Assembly: GCA_947462335.1 (NCBI GenBank)
Contig: OX381713.1
Coordinates: 22,374,381-22,438,380, forward strand
Direction: 5' to 3'
Length of the DNA: 64,000 nt
Origin: Harmothoe impar
Lineage: Eukaryota > Annelida > Polychaeta > Phyllodocida > Polynoidae
Made by a program: the position numbers and the translations under genes
Shown here: one piece after another, positions 9,691-24,200 of the stretch
Layout: each line of letters opens with the position of its first letter
How positions within the stretch are numbered: position 1 is the stretch's first letter
The notes under the pieces: model-generated
What the model was told of the DNA's origin: nothing
Database searches by the model: none
What the model saw: only the letters and a program-made list of their open reading frames with translations

Positions 9691-12573
9691 CACCAGGACC
9701 CCAGCGATGAGCATGAACCAGGCGGCGGTGGTGAAGGGTTTTAGAACCAGGAGTAGACGTGAGGCAACAGTAGATGCTGACCCATCCTGGGGACTGCCCG
9801 AGATAACCATCACCATGCCTGTAGGAAGACCATAGCTTCTCATCACTATTCTTACAATAGCTGATAAAATACTAACTATATCTAAAGCTGGAGCGCCACT
9901 GTACCCAATATACGGCATTTTACCACAGTAGGCTGGGTGAAAAAAAGAAACTGCCTGTCTGTACAATACTTACAAACCAATTACAAGCCAGTGGGTATGT
10001 TAGATATGGATACGCGTGAGTAGCTGCATACTTGTTATTAGCCTACAGCAACTCACTTGTACCATATCTACTACATGTCAATTTGATATGGTCTGTGATT
10101 TGCTGAGGAAATCTAAATATTATAATTATGTACAAACGATTAGAGGTAGATTTCAAAATGGTGCAGTTCGTTAGTTACTTTCTTGCATATCAGCGAAAAA
10201 TGCCCTTATGCATAATGCACTAAGGTCCCTTTTCCTAGTACATGCCACATTATTATTACACTTTACTTACCAGTTGCCAGGAATGGTTTCCCGAACTCAA
10301 TCACCCGATGCCTCCTGGATGTGATAGTCAGTGGTCCAGCTGCCAAATCTATCTCCTGATTCGTAAAAAGGTAAATAGAACATAATGTTGACCTATGTTG
10401 CGGCCGACTAGGTATTTGTAAATAAAAAGTGCCTCTTTTTGCATGCCATAATATAACCATATCCTTTATAAGCCCATGCTATTTTTTTCTCACAAAAACC
10501 AATAAAATGTCTATGCTCATGTTAATATCTAGCATTTGGACAATGTATACAAAGCAACCATTAAGGACATCACGGCTCTTAAAGGGTTAAATGCAATATT
10601 GCATGTATGTATCACCGGTGATAAGTCACTGCATGTGCTGTATTCAGACATAATGCCAACCCTAAACTACAGAAGGGTCATCATGATTTCCCAGGGAAGT
10701 CCCAGTCTGTTGACCCAGTTACCATACTCAAATGAACCAATAGATTTTTGGGCTCCTCCGGTTCTTAAATGGTTACATATTGCATGAGAATCAGCAGTGA
10801 TTCACAACTATAGTCACTGAGTAACTTACCCTTCGAGAAAGACTCCCCACCAAACCATCCCACATCCCATCTTGCTTTTTTTCACCAAACTTCCCATCTG
10901 GTTGAACGGTGATATGGAAGTTGACCCCACCAAGCTCCTGGGCGATCTCATGAAGTAGGTCGGGGATGAAGCCCTCATACTCTACCTCGGTGCCCATGTG
11001 TCCCTCCTCCCGCTCCATTAGGAAGGGCTCAACCTGCATTGAATAGGGTTGAACAATAATTAGGATATTTGTCATCATGCTCTATTCGCAGGGGCATTAT
11101 ACCCCGTATACAAATTTAGGTCTGACTGCCTGTCATGCCTGCACCCCGACTGTTGCTGTTCTATGCCATTAACTGCAGGTACCATGTGGTACCAAGCTAT
11201 GCTGAGTGATGCCTCAGGTTAAACATAGACATTTAATTTCATTTAGTCCATACAAAATTTAATAGTTATTCAGGAGGATAACATAATATTGAATATCTCT
11301 TGTTCTGTCGAATGTATTTAGAATATAAAAGTTTGTTACATCACCGTTTGAACATCTTATATCAAAATATCTTTCAATTAAAAAACAACCCAGCACAGGA
11401 TGCGTTTTATTAGAAGGTAGACTAATCCATGCCTCCAAGAACTATGGAGCATGATTCCAATATAAAGATAGCAAGAAAATACTATTCGTTGATCGATTAA
11501 GATATTAACTTTTCAAATGGTGATGTAACAGAAATGTATAATGTTGAATAATTTGATAGATCAGAAGATATGGAATGGTATATAATCCACCTGAATAACT
11601 ATTTAGTGGGGACTATAGAGTTGTATTCAATAATGGAATAAAAACATATATATTATATACCTACCAGTACGGAGCCTACAGTATAGTTTGTTATGGCAGA
11701 GGCCCCTGCAAAATAAGAATAAGAAAATTATGAACTGGCAGGCATAGGATTATATACGCATGGCCATCCCCCTTTGTTGTGGGTTAGATTAATAGTACTT
11801 ACAAGTACATAACTTGCGGTTTAGATATGTATTTTCAAGAACTGAGTTCTTGGAAGGATTTAGCAAGCGGTTTAATCAGAAACCAAGTCTCCGTAGTGCG
11901 AGCCAGAACTGCAAGTGACTCTCCACATCATTTGGGACACCAGTCTTTGTCATGTACTCACTGACTTCGCGATGGCGTTGAGAAGAATTGAAAGTTTCCA
12001 TGATTATATTTATATTTACCCACGCAGGTTTATTTAGAGGCTATACGCTATACTCTGTTACCCTTTTAGGAACTTTTATAAGTGAACCATAACTTTCCTA
12101 ACATTGGGAAAAAATGAGGCCATCCTATAGTCATATAACATAACATACATTGCATCTGAATAATAAGATCAATGTGACTCGTTTTTTGATGTGACATTTT
12201 AACATATGTATTTGGAATGGAAATCGTGGTTTTTATTACAACAGAATGTCAGGAAATAGTGGTGCTCTTGATTTTTTGTTGCCATGGAATCTACGATTTC
12301 CAATCCAAATACTTAAAAACTACTCGCCTAAAATTCCAAAATACGTAACAACCCAACACTCAAGCTACATTTACTCCTATGGCCCAAGCATGAATCAAGA
12401 TGGTAAAGAGTAAAAAAAGCCTGATTTGAGGACCTCTCACTTTAAAGTGTTATATGCCAAAACTATTCATAAAACCATGATAAAATGTCTTAAACTAAAT
12501 TACCTTTTAGTATAACGGAGATGATTAGTATCAAACTCCATAGTCTCCATGTAGGTGCTGTTGAAGTAGCCAT
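9691..12573 (-). CDS. Ionotropic glutamate receptor-like gene A, first five exons (3' half not in window)
   Basis: Membrane ligand-gated channel family. Coding exons on the minus strand: 12573-12504 (signal peptide, MATSTAPTWRLWS...), 11705-11665, 11033-10830 (ligand-binding lobe S1, VEPFLMEREEGH...), 10355-10271 (S1 end with PLTITSRRHRV, keeping the Arg that binds the ligand carboxylate) and 9818-9691 (lead-in to helix M1, KPFTTAAWFMLI). All have GT-AG borders and the phases agree. As in gene B, the signal peptide joins S1 after only about 14 residues, so the amino-terminal domain is missing. Exon lengths 70/41/204/85/128 match gene B (70/65/201/85/128). Pore, M3, S2 and M4 exons are not visible to the left, where a MITE and a Ty3 element lie. 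The gene is either interrupted by a long intron or a broken copy. Confidence 0.8.
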
Positions 12574-12618
12574 GGCTGTATGTATGCCCTCACTGCTCAA
12601 ATAAGTTTACACACAGAC

Positions 12619-12626
12619 CTATATAG
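12619..12626 (-). promoter_or_regulatory. TATA box candidate of receptor gene A
   Basis: CTATATAG lies 46 bp upstream of the gene A start codon on the minus strand, a spacing that allows a short 5' leader. It is the only core-promoter-like word seen here. Confidence 0.35.
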
Positions 12627-12629
12627 CCA

Positions 12630-14250
12630 ACAGACACCCATAGAGGTCATAATACCGCACTGAGCAGCTCACTGAGCAGCTCACCACCCGCTCATAATCA
12701 AGGTCCAGAGGGTGCACACACAGTAGATTGCCTGCCAGGGGAATTATTTATTATGAAAGGAGTACGAACTGTAATCTCCTTTCTGATTTCCTGTTGGATT
12801 TCACAGTGCATTTTGATGATGATTCTGCACTTTACCCTATTGTAGATAAGCTATGAAAAAATCATTATCTAAGGAAATAATATGAACAAAATGGGCTGGG
12901 GTGGTAATCGATTAGCCTTTGATCCAAGTGGTGTCTATCATAACCAAAATTGAATATTATGTGTGGTGAACACTCCCAAGGAATGATAATCGCCACATCG
13001 GCCTGAAGGGAGAATGTTTTTGTGAATTACTATCTTATATTTACAGCTCCAGATGGTCTGCAAATTCCCCATATTATCATCGAACTTTATAAATTTGACC
13101 CCTGGTGTATGTCTGTAAATAGTATGGGTTGCCTAACTGAATCCCTCCCAAGATCTTCTTCTTTATTAGAGGTTGTGCATAGGCCGATGCCAGGCGTTCA
13201 GCTCATTGAACATTGCTACCAACTGACACCCAGGATGGATTGTACCATCAACTTGTCCCGACCTTCCACCGAGACAATGTGCCCAATTTGGTTGCCTTGT
13301 CTCGGTACAAATTGGCATGTATTTCCTGGATCAGTCATGATCTGTCAAAGTTCCATGTTAAAAACTATGTCGTTATTATGCACCAATGAAAAGTGTGCTA
13401 TTGAGAAGCTTATAGATCTTTGCCAATCACATTGTCAGTTATAATGCTATATAGTTCTATTTCCAAGAAAATGGCACTGGGGCGATGTAAACCCTAGCCA
13501 GGAGGCTGTGAATCAATGATGAGTTGATTTTCTATTGTCAGGCCCCTCTTACCCCATAGTACTCTCTAACTCCTTGTCATATAACTAGCTCCCAATCAGA
13601 GTATGGAAGGGTAATCACACTTGATTGGGGTATAATCATATGTATGGCGGTATTAGATTGGAGTCATCATATAATTACTGCTATTTGTACATCATGTACT
13701 ATAGGGGTCAGACACTGGAGGCACATTTCTGCTACTCTTTATACTGTACCAAAAGGGTCGCCGAAAGCACCCTCACCTGAAAGCCAGGCAGTGCCTGATT
13801 TTTGAATCATGACTTGAATTGAATCTTTATTAGACGTAGCGGCTTACGACGCTTTCTTCCGGACAATCCTCTTACATGTGCTTTGATGGTGTAATACAAA
13901 TGCGATCATAATGATTCATATTCAAATAGTATTCTACTCCGGTCAATGTACTTTGCCGGGCTGAGGTTTTATTTTCTACGTTGAATGAGAATGTTCATGA
14001 GTTAGGTCTCAGCACTCCCTCTTCAATACAGGTATGCTAAATTATAGTATATATGTTGTTCGAGCAGTTCACTGCTCCAGGCACTCTCACGAGTAGCCGT
14101 ATACAAATATCACAGAGTTTACGCTCTCTAGTTGTAAGGGGCATGCGCTAGCACCATGCTTTACTGTTAATCATTATTTCATTTGCCGATTTATTGCTGT
14201 GTCAGTGTATCAATATTTATTAATGACATTTTATCAATTAGCCAGTTGTA
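12630..14250. other. Intergenic region with one unrecognised ORF
   Basis: Upstream DNA of gene A. A plus-strand ORF of 140 codons (13022-13444) has no recognised domain and no clear codon signature; it may be a remnant of a transposable element. Short repeats of CTGAGCAGCTCAC sit at 12660-12690. Confidence 0.3.
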
Positions 14251-14256
14251 CCAGGC

Positions 14257-14800
14257 TCAATAACTGACTGGATATAGCCTATCTAGCTCCACATTGAGCT
14301 CATTCTCACCTTTGAGTAGCTTCACCTTTAGGTCTAACTTGTCCCATAAAGTTACCCAATGATAATAGGGGCTTTTTTGGAAGAATGCTGACTTGGGTCG
14401 CCTTATTCTAAATTCTAACTTCCGGTCGCCCCGTGTGTGTGCTAATACTCTGATGTTGGCCTCTCCTTGTAGGGCGCTCTTCCACATCATCTTGGTTAAT
14501 AGCTTCTTCCTTCTGTCTTCAAGCTTCAGCATCCCTGTGGCTACATGGAGGGCATTCACACTTAGTTCCCTGATGCGACTTTTTGTGCATATTCGCAGTG
14601 CCCGATTTTGTAGTCTTTGTAACTTTGTGAGTTCAGATTGGGGTTCAGATTGACAGGCATTGCCAGTGTAGAAACTGCAGTAGTCCATGACAGGGGCTAC
14701 CATTGTTTTGTATACTATTAGGCAGCAATCTCCTGGGATCCGTTTGGTCAACCTACCCAGGTTGTACACCTTGTTCCCGACTGATTTCTTTACTTGCATA
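14257..14800 (-). pseudogene. 5'-truncated LINE: C-terminal end of a reverse transcriptase
   Basis: The minus-strand ORF keeps the thumb and C-terminal tail of a CR1/L2-type LINE polyprotein: the MDYCSF and LQRLQNRALRIC motif region, then SPYYHWVTLWDKL near the end. The ATG upstream at 14907 precedes unrelated sequence. Fingers, palm and endonuclease are missing, so this is a dead 5'-truncated insertion of the kind produced by target-primed reverse transcription. It is a different lineage from the LINEs at 32.6 and 51 kb, but the shared SP.Y...LWD tail motif places it in the same superfamily. Confidence 0.75.
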
Positions 14801-14937
14801 TGTATAGGGTAGACTGACCTAAAGGTAACCACGTACCATGAGATGTCCACCTTAATTTTGTAGTCATTCATGCATGATAAGCCCATACATGCATATATGA
14901 CTATCATACTTTTTCTCTTTGAGAGCCAGGGTATCTG

Positions 14938-15005
14938 GCAAGATCCGTACCAACAACCTCAGAACTTTTGAGCCCACCAGCTAACCAACTGCTCCATCGG
15001 GATTC
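14938..15005 (-). repeat. Degenerate tRNA-derived SINE head
   Basis: The minus strand reads GGAGCAGTTGGTTAGCTGGTGGG, like an A box, followed by a decayed B-box region. A second B-box-like word, GGTTCAAACCCC, lies at 15088-15100. It is too degenerate to be a functional tRNA. Confidence 0.35.
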
Positions 15006-15099
15006 ATGCAATACTAATCACACAGTAGTATATGTACTGCTTCTGCCTTTTGAACCCAATGAGTAAGGCTATTTAAAAATTTTGAGGGGTTTGAACCCC

Positions 15100-18000
15100 A
15101 TTTGATCCAATCCCAACAAGAAGTACCCTGTACCCTAGCAGCAGGACCAGCTTGGCTTATATCAATGATATTGCCTCTCGACCCCCAGGAGTTTTTTCAG
15201 TACAAATAGTATCTATACAATTAATGTATTACACGACGAATACATGTATTGAAGCTTTGTATGCAGATACCTAAGAGATTTGTTCATTTGTGAATAGCAG
15301 TAGGACTTGATAATCGGATTGTCAAAGATGTCTTATACATTTTATTGAGACCAGCTTTGGAATATTTATGTTAGTTAGGGATAGGTAAGTGAGGTATCAT
15401 TGAGTTCAGAACTGATTTGTTTGTGCCTGGAAATTATCACAACGAAAGTGTTCATAAACTATATTTTATTATGGTATTCATCTACACGTATTTACATGAA
15501 TAGTAGATTATACGATATAAACAGAGTTTCTTCTTAATTGGAGAAACTGGTCACTTGAAGATACTGGTCGAACTGGTGAACATATTGTGTAATATCATGG
15601 TTGAAGCAAATTGAAACATATAAATTCACTAAAAATTAAATTATTATAAAGCATATTAATGTGCAATATCTAAATTCACTAAGAATAAAATTAAATCATG
15701 AAACATACCAATTTTAATCTTATAACAAGTCTAATTTGAATCTTAGGCTCACAAACCTGCGCCTGAATTGAGAACGATTCAATGTGTCAATTAATCGAGT
15801 CGAATTCATAAATTGTAGATAATTCAACATTTTTACTCGTTGTGATTCAAAAAACGTCAGGCTCTACAAAAGTGTGTACTGGTCCTTTTTGAATGTCAAG
15901 ATAAAATGAACAACTCTTCCGATATCAACCAACTCCCTTTCAACATTGAATCAGTGTTTGAATAGATAACAACAGAGTGAATGACCAACCTTGTATGCCA
16001 CCATGTTACCCTGCGTTACATATATACAATACAGTAATCTCTTAAAAAGATAATCAGTAATAACTCTACCTTTATATACACGACTCTGGATCAGGTATTT
16101 ATAATAATTCTATAATTAATTTAGGAAATAAGATCTGTTCGATATGAGAAATGTAATGCCCAACAATGGAAGGATTATCACTGAAGATCCTGTCAGATTT
16201 GTTATAGAAAGGCCAATACCTGGCCTTGTTAGTATCCCTCCAAACAGAAATCAAGAACGGCACAAAATAGTAACATAGGTGTTTCCGGGGAAAGCACAAG
16301 CGTTATACATAAGATATAGACACAAGAGATTCTCAAGAATGATGATGCGTATTTCCCACGTTTTACTCATGTAAATAAAAGAAAATACCACAAGTAGAAT
16401 GATGGTGTGTATTTCTTAAGTTTCACTACAATTCCAGGGAATATGACACGAGTAAATGTCCAGAAAACGTTCCAGAAACATTCTGAAATTCTCGAGTTAT
16501 GACACGAGAATTGCACAAGTTCAGCTTAAGATTTTGTTTGCAGGGACCCTTCTTCATTCTACATTAATAAATATGATGTAAACACAAAGTTGTCGAATAA
16601 TATTTAGTGTAAGCACTAGGTTTTGTAACATGTCACTTTAAGGGTGTACATATATATGTTGAATTCACTCTTGTTCCTTGTGGTTTACTAAACATCACCC
16701 TAGATGAGGTATATGCTAATGTTGCCTCAATGCTTTCTGCCTTCTTCACTGTAATCTGCCCATGGACCATTACAGTGATACGTGAATGCAGCATCGATGA
16801 GTTATTTGCCTGTGATGTGTACACGGATCATGCCGACAAAAGGACAGTGTGCACTCAAACATGATCCCACTCTTTAAGGGTCATATAGATATTATTTTGA
16901 TCCAACATTACATGTTATGTAAAATAAAGTTAGACATAAATATTTATACAATTCGACATAATTTTAAAATGGTTTAATAACAAATTGCTCCTCACTATAA
17001 TGAGGTATATATTTGAACAGTTCATCCTTACCTCCAAAGAGGATTGTAATTAGCCAGCCAGGTGGGTGCATATTGGGTTGTGACTGACGTTAGTTCAAGA
17101 TATTGCCACCATGGGGAGTGTGCAGCTCTATAGCTCTTCATAGCCTCACTGTGCTGTAATTGCTCAGTTATAATGGATTCTGCCATAGATGTCATCTCAT
17201 GCACTGTATGATGGTACCCTCCACATTACTCACAATGAACGGCTAGTGATAACCTTCACAATAAACGTAGGTGGGTTGGGTGGGTATTTTGAAATAACAC
17301 CTTTGACGTAGAGTAGGGCCTACTTGTATTTGGAAGTGTGTCTCCAAATGCACATAGCACATACACTGCATGGGTGTTGACATTTGAGCAAACTTCTCAT
17401 TGCTTAAAGTCACTCAATAAGTGGCTTAAAGTTCAGTCCCAGAAAGGTCATATTGACATTGAATTAAAGATGCATGCTTAAAGTGCGATATTTGCTTAAA
17501 TGCCAAGAGTCATGCAGTGATGTTGATGTGTTATCTGGGTGAGTGGAGTGAAGCGCCAGTCTGCGGCAGAGAGTAGTCTCTGCGCGCCTCAAGTCTCCAA
17601 CGTAGCCTTCACTCTCCAGCAGAGGTTTGGTATTGACTAACTATGGGTGGCGGCCATTATCCACCGGTGGATATTGGAGAGTGATGGAGAGCTGAAGCTT
17701 ACAGAGATATAATTCAGACGCACGGGTGGAGACGTCTAGCGTCAATATCTCGCGATAGATTGGTGAAGCGCATTGAGGGTAGTCATCACGTGGTGACCAT
17801 GTCTCTGTTGGTGCTGCCCCCTATGTGCAGTGGCTGTCCGTCAGATGAGTCGCGGAGTGGCCGACTCCCTACGTTAACCTGCAGTCAATAGAGGAGAGGT
17901 TGCATTAGATATAATAGTGAGTAAGAGAGTTAGTAGTTCTTACAACATGGGTTGAATCAACTCAAGGAGAAATGATTCTAACCAGGGAATATGAGGGGGG

Positions 18001-18230
18001 AAGCTGAATTTATTATGCTATATAACATAGTGATTGCCCACTTAAACAACCTCTAAATTTCCCCCTTATACATGTACTACTGATGATTCTTGCTTTAACA
18101 GTATTACCTCTGGTCATTACTTGAGACACAGGTATTACTATTTGCCTAATCTATGTTTTTTCTCAAATCTCTAATAATCAGTTAATATTTGATGATATTT
18201 CATATTCCCAGCATAATCCACTCTAACTAA
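15100..18230. other. Intergenic region between the two receptor genes
   Basis: About 3.1 kb, mostly AT-rich and without a supported exon. The stretch 17540-17890 is markedly GC-richer, with CpG-containing words and CTCTCC/GGAGAG inverted words; no ORF could be assigned to it. Confidence 0.4.
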
Positions 18231-18232
18231 AA

Positions 18233-21200
18233 CTACTCTATGTGTATGTGAGTGTAGAATACAAACTGACACTGGTACCCGACGGCCCAGATCTCAGTCT
18301 GCACTGGTTCCTGCTGCCGACTGACCTTGGAAGACCGCAAGTGAAGGAACCGTTCAATGACTGCAACTGTGACCGCAAGCAGCAGCCCGATAGCTAGAAC
18401 GATGAGAACGCCCCCTAGCGTTGTGCTGTCTATACCAGGGCTTGCAGGGGGGAGTTTTTTCTGTGGAATTGAAAAAGATAGGATCTGAGAATTTATGTTT
18501 AATACAGAAAATACCATTAGCGTCTACTTCAGTCTATACCACACTGGACCTGGGAATGCACCTGAGAATGCACCATTTCAAGTCTAGATCATAAAGGATA
18601 ACTCTGGGAAACTAGTGGCGGGACCCTGTAGAGATGTTCAGAACCTTTAGAAACTCACCAACCCCACCTGCTGGACATTCTCAGAATCTTTTAAAACTTG
18701 CTGAATCCCCCTGGTGTGTGTCAGGGCTATTTTTTGAAAGTATTTTGTAAGATCCCTGGGATCTGCAGGCACCCAACTAACTGAGCTAATCAGGCAAGTG
18801 TCAGCATGGCCTCATAATGAGATAGTCAATGGTACATGACTATAGTTTAGAATGTTCCATCTGGATGATATGTTGGGTTTTCATTTCCTAAATTATCATA
18901 GAAATTATAACGATAACCCACTCTGATATTTTGATGCATTACAGTATGGATATGTCCCCAACTTATGACTAAGACTGATCAGGAGTCAATACACCATTCC
19001 TAACAAATGTCATGTAATTAGGACAGAACTCTGTCATTTTCAATGTAGAGAAGCATGTTCTGTGGAAAGCTGCAGTATCAATATGGCTTGGTCAATAACT
19101 TCCATATTTGGGTTGAATATTGATAATATTATTATAATTATTATTGTAAATTACCTATAAGAAGTCTCATGGGGTTTACATACGATTTTGAAATACTAGG
19201 AATAACCCTTAAGATTCTCCCCTTTAGTATGGCTGCTTCACTTCCGTTGCGGGAAACACTCCAGGTTGGCCAGGTTTGTCCCCCACCCCCCTCTCTAGAC
19301 AATCCTGGATCCACATCTATAGTACTGCTCACCTTGCTCAGCACTGTTGGTTTGTTGCACTGCGCCCGGTCGTGCCACCACTTCCGATGTAACGACTGAA
19401 GTAAACCCGACTCCTGCATACTAAGAATGCTCAGGTCTATGATTTCTCTCAATGCTGATCCAATTGGGTATCCCAAGCCATATCTTTGAGGAATAATCAA
19501 TAGATAAACCAAGGTTTTATAATACTTTGTGAAGTCCTACTATCCATAGGCCTACAGAATAAAAGAAATTAATCTTGGCTGATAGTAGACATGCAACAAT
19601 GGTCAATTTTTTGGGCTACTTACATATATCACACGATTAAGAATTTCTCATCAATGCACCTTTCAGAGTAGATATAAGTACATTTAATGCATATTTTAAT
19701 TGATAACCACATAATCATCTTTCTGTAAAACAAACGTTCTAAGCAAACAAAATGTACAACCAAAGTTTTAGGGCAAACATAAATTATATGAAAAATACGA
19801 TTTATAATTTAAAAAAGAACAATAGCTTCCTATGATTTACCCATTAGCTGTGAGGGTTGCCCCCACAATATGCAGGCCACAATATGGTCTCCTTGAGATG
19901 TAGTACTCTATGAGTGCCCTATCAGTGATGAAAGCATAGCTTGAGTCTTGGAGGACCTGATCAAACCCGGCGGTTATATTGTCTACATAGGTCATCTTCT
20001 CATATATCTTCCAGTATAGCGGTACCTGCAATGATGACAGATGGGTAAAGAAGTGTTTATAAAAATGTTTATAATTTTCAAAGGTTTTATGAATTTGAGA
20101 ATTTAATAATTCAAACTACTTGCATTAGGCCTAACAAAATATACCTGATAAATTGATTATTCTTTAACGGAAATAATTCAAATGAACGAAACACCTTTTT
20201 TGAGAAAGTAAGAAATACATAAATTATATCCATACTGTTGCACAGAATGTTTTTGTGACAATATAGCCCAATTAGATTTCATCCTAAGAACTAGTCCTTT
20301 GAGGTGACAACAAGGACATACTCTGAATCTGAAAGTTAGTAGCCCAACTGTTGCGGTGACTAATTTCCACGTTTGTACGTATATCCTTATAAACCAACAG
20401 GTGGCAGCTGTGTACAGTTTATTAAAAATATTCCCACTGCAGACTCACGCAGTATAGTTGGGGATCCAAGCGGATAGCATGTCATTATTTAACTTTGACC
20501 TGACATGGAGACCAATACTTGATATGAAGGTCGGATCAGGGTAATTTGAGGGTGCTAAATCCGATTATGCCCTTTGTAAAACTGTATCTAGGTCGGAAGA
20601 AGGTCAAGAACAACGTCAAAGGTCACAATCTGCTATAAGATAGAATTTACAAAGAGTACATGTACAATTATAAAGCATGTCAAAGTGATATGCATCTAAC
20701 AGAGTCATTCCCATATGTATGCTCCATTACTTGACTGGCTATGGTTGACCTTGATTGGTTCAAGGTCATTTTAGACAGTATAAAACAATGAAAATGCTTG
20801 CAATTCTCAATGTGCTCCTTTTCAGTGTGTACAGGCAATAGATAATATCTTGATACGGTTATCTTTTTAATGCTCACATATTGACCACTGCTAGGACTTG
20901 TCCTTGTCACTATTGCCTACTCCAGTTAACTTAGGTACCACACAGAGAAAAGTAAAAGAGTCACCACGACTCTGACAGTCAGAGTGCAGTCGGGATAGGT
21001 ACTCAGCCCTATATATATAGGGGCGCTGGGGGTTTAATGCCCTGCAGAGGTCAGTAACAAAGCATATGACAGTTTTCATCTCCATTACTTTACTTACTGC
21101 AGTTGAGTTGTACATGGGCCAAGGTGTTTTACTGCAGTAAATATGACCTCCCTTGCAGAATCATCATGACCCTGCTACTGGAGTCAACTAGAGCTGACTA

Positions 21201-24200
21201 TCGTAGAAAAGTCATGGTGACTCCTTTACTTCTCTGTGTGCAGGGAATGGTTACAAATGATGTTTGGTAACATGTTGGACAAGGTTGGGATAGTGCTTTA
21301 CTGAATTTCTTATTACTAAAGGACCATGGCTATTTAGATACTACTGCTTTAGCAGTATTGCTCTTTAGCCTCATTTGACCATGACCTTTATCAAGGTCAT
21401 ACAAGACAATTAAGTTAACGTTATGGCAGAGTTCTAAATGCAAAAACAGAATTCACTGGTTCAAATCTAATGAACCCATTTTGAGGATTTATCTCAGTTG
21501 TATTAGTATCACTGTTGACCCTGTTTAAAATGACCTTGAACCAAAACAAGGTCAAGCATAGTCACCCAAGTATTGAAACACATATACTCTCTACAATGAA
21601 TAACCTTTGGATATAGTATTGGTCTAAACGTGTATATCCTTTACACACTAATTATTCAATCCAAAACGTGACCTTTGACCTCAAATTTGCCCTTGTTCCG
21701 ACCTAGATATCATTTCACACATGCCAGAAATGGAATCAGCAGCCTCGAATTACCTCGGTCCACTTCTCATATAAAGTATTGGTTCCCATGTCAGCTCTTC
21801 CCCAGCCCCCCAGACTGGATCCCCAACTAGTAGCTCGTTCCCATTGATGCACACATTAGTGCATTGAATACAGAGACGATTTTAAAGGAGTTATGATAGC
21901 TGGAAGTTACATACCGACGAGTGTTTAAAGAATGCTTGACTTGCACTGTCTCGTGTGACAGCTATCCTGAAACAGTTGTACACATATCACATTCATGTCA
22001 GAAATAAAATAAGAAATAAATGTTTCGACGCAGAGAGATACATGCTATAATGGGTAACGTTATATGGCAAACAAAATGATACAGGAGCCACATGTGGCAT
22101 AGTAAGTGTACTTTAGTTACTTCTTAAGTTAATATTACGAGCATTGAGAGGGACTCATTAAAAGCAATTTTGAGAGTACTGTGACCATACATGAGTTAAA
22201 ATTTGACACATGCGACATGGGCCTTTTAAGAATCGACACGTGCGACTTGGCACGTTTAAATATCGACGGACACAAACATTTAGAATCGTTTGCAAAAGAT
22301 AAAAATCGACACGGCACCTTTGCTAAAAATCTGAGCACCCATGTCATGGTAGGCACTTGGAAGAACCGCACTGCAGGGCTCAAACCAGCAGTCACAGGTG
22401 GCACACTAAAATTGGCACCCTTATGAGTGCCTGTCTGAAATGACCCTATTTGTTTTTGCTCCTATTCAGCCCCTATTATAGATAACAGAGCATGCACTAG
22501 CTTATTGGAAAGGTCTTTTAGCCGGCTATCCACTACTTATCATTGGGAATATATTTAATTGTAAGTCCTAATATGGCAATTATCCAAATGTAAAGGTCAA
22601 CTTTATCTAAGCGAATTTCATTGAAATATTCATGGCCCCTTTGTATTTACATGCAGCCCTCTTTCTACACATCAATAGTATGCTACATGTCCGTTTCCAG
22701 CCTCCTGCGTGGAATCCCAAGAGGTTTCCTGCATTCCCCTAAATTAGTCATGTTCTGTCTTGATATACCAGTGTTAAGCAGTCTGGGTATCCCTATGTAA
22801 GCCTATTGGTAAGGTGTTAGATCCTAACACCAGATGTCACCGGTGAGTCATGGTTGAGACCTGATCTGTGGTTTCACCACCTGTGTCTGGTATCACTGTT
22901 TATTTTAATCAATAAAAGAATGTGCTATACAAGTCACATATTGTAGGATTTGGGTTTAATCAATGAGATATATATATACACAAGTAACATTGTAACATTG
23001 TGCAAGCCTGATATGTCATGTTACCTTGCAATTAAAGAGAGAACAGAGTGTCTCTAGTAGTTGGTGCCAATTTGCCACACCAGGCTGTGTACATTTGTAT
23101 AGCACCAGCTTGCTTCTGCAGCCTATGCATGTTCTGGTTGATTTCTTCACTTCTACTTAGGATACAAATGTAATTCCAAATGTTCTGAGAGGGGGTCAAT
23201 GTGCTCTATCACATGGTTACAGTCAGAATATATTGTAACCGTTTTAAAAAATGTATCCAAGTGCCTACCCATGTATAGTCACAGTACTTACTTGTATTGA
23301 CCGGAGTGTACAATGTCGGCTATATCGAGATGATCGTAATCACTCTGCTTCTCTTGCTGTGGTCTCTGAGCATTCTCCATCCGTGTATTGTATAGAAGTA
23401 GACTCACCTAGGGAAGCCCAGAAAGCACAAACATTTTAAGAAATAAATTGTTAAAAAGCAATTTTAATTTAGTTCAAATTGAAAGTAGATAAGATAATAC
23501 GAACACGAAGGCAAACAGATGGGAAATGGAATGCAACAATCCTTTCTTTGGTTGGTCTCACCGGTTATCTACATGTGACAACTTTCTTTTGACATGGAAT
23601 ATGTAAAGGGCAAATTGAAATGACATTTCTGGGAAAATTATTTTCAATAAGGAAAATGTGTGGCCATTATGGGGTTCCATACTCACCACTCCAGCCGTAT
23701 ACAGCACCACTGTGAGTACCACAAACATCAGTATTGTAGTACGAAGCACACATCCACTGTATTGACCCCCACTAGAACCTAATAATACGTTATAGACATG
23801 TTACAGTTATGACAAAAAGGGTCCAAAGGGAATGTTCATAGAGGATCAAAACATGTGTGCAGAGTTCAATAGAACTGTGATAAAATATGGCATAAGGTGA
23901 CATGAGGGGAAGATACCTTTATGACAGTTCATGTCTTCAGCTACAGTTTGGTGCTTTGATGGATAAAATTGTCCATCGGGTATAAGCGATTATACCGACC
24001 TCTACCAGAATTCAAAGTCATTGCTATACAACTTTTCACATTGCCATAAAGTTACATTTGATAGCATACTGCATGCCTCTTAAATTTGTCTGATATAGCC
24101 ATCCCTAGATATCCTGCTGTAACAGTGTGCGAATGATTCAACAGAATAGACGTTCCAAGTTCAACACGATCTTGTCTACATTTAGTGATCTAACTGTGTT

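Noticed and set aside
21760..21845. Possible exon reading RATSWGSSLGGWGRAD between receptor B exons 9 and 10
   Set aside because: Exons 9 and 10 join in phase without it, its donor site is weak, and it has no counterpart in the receptor fold.
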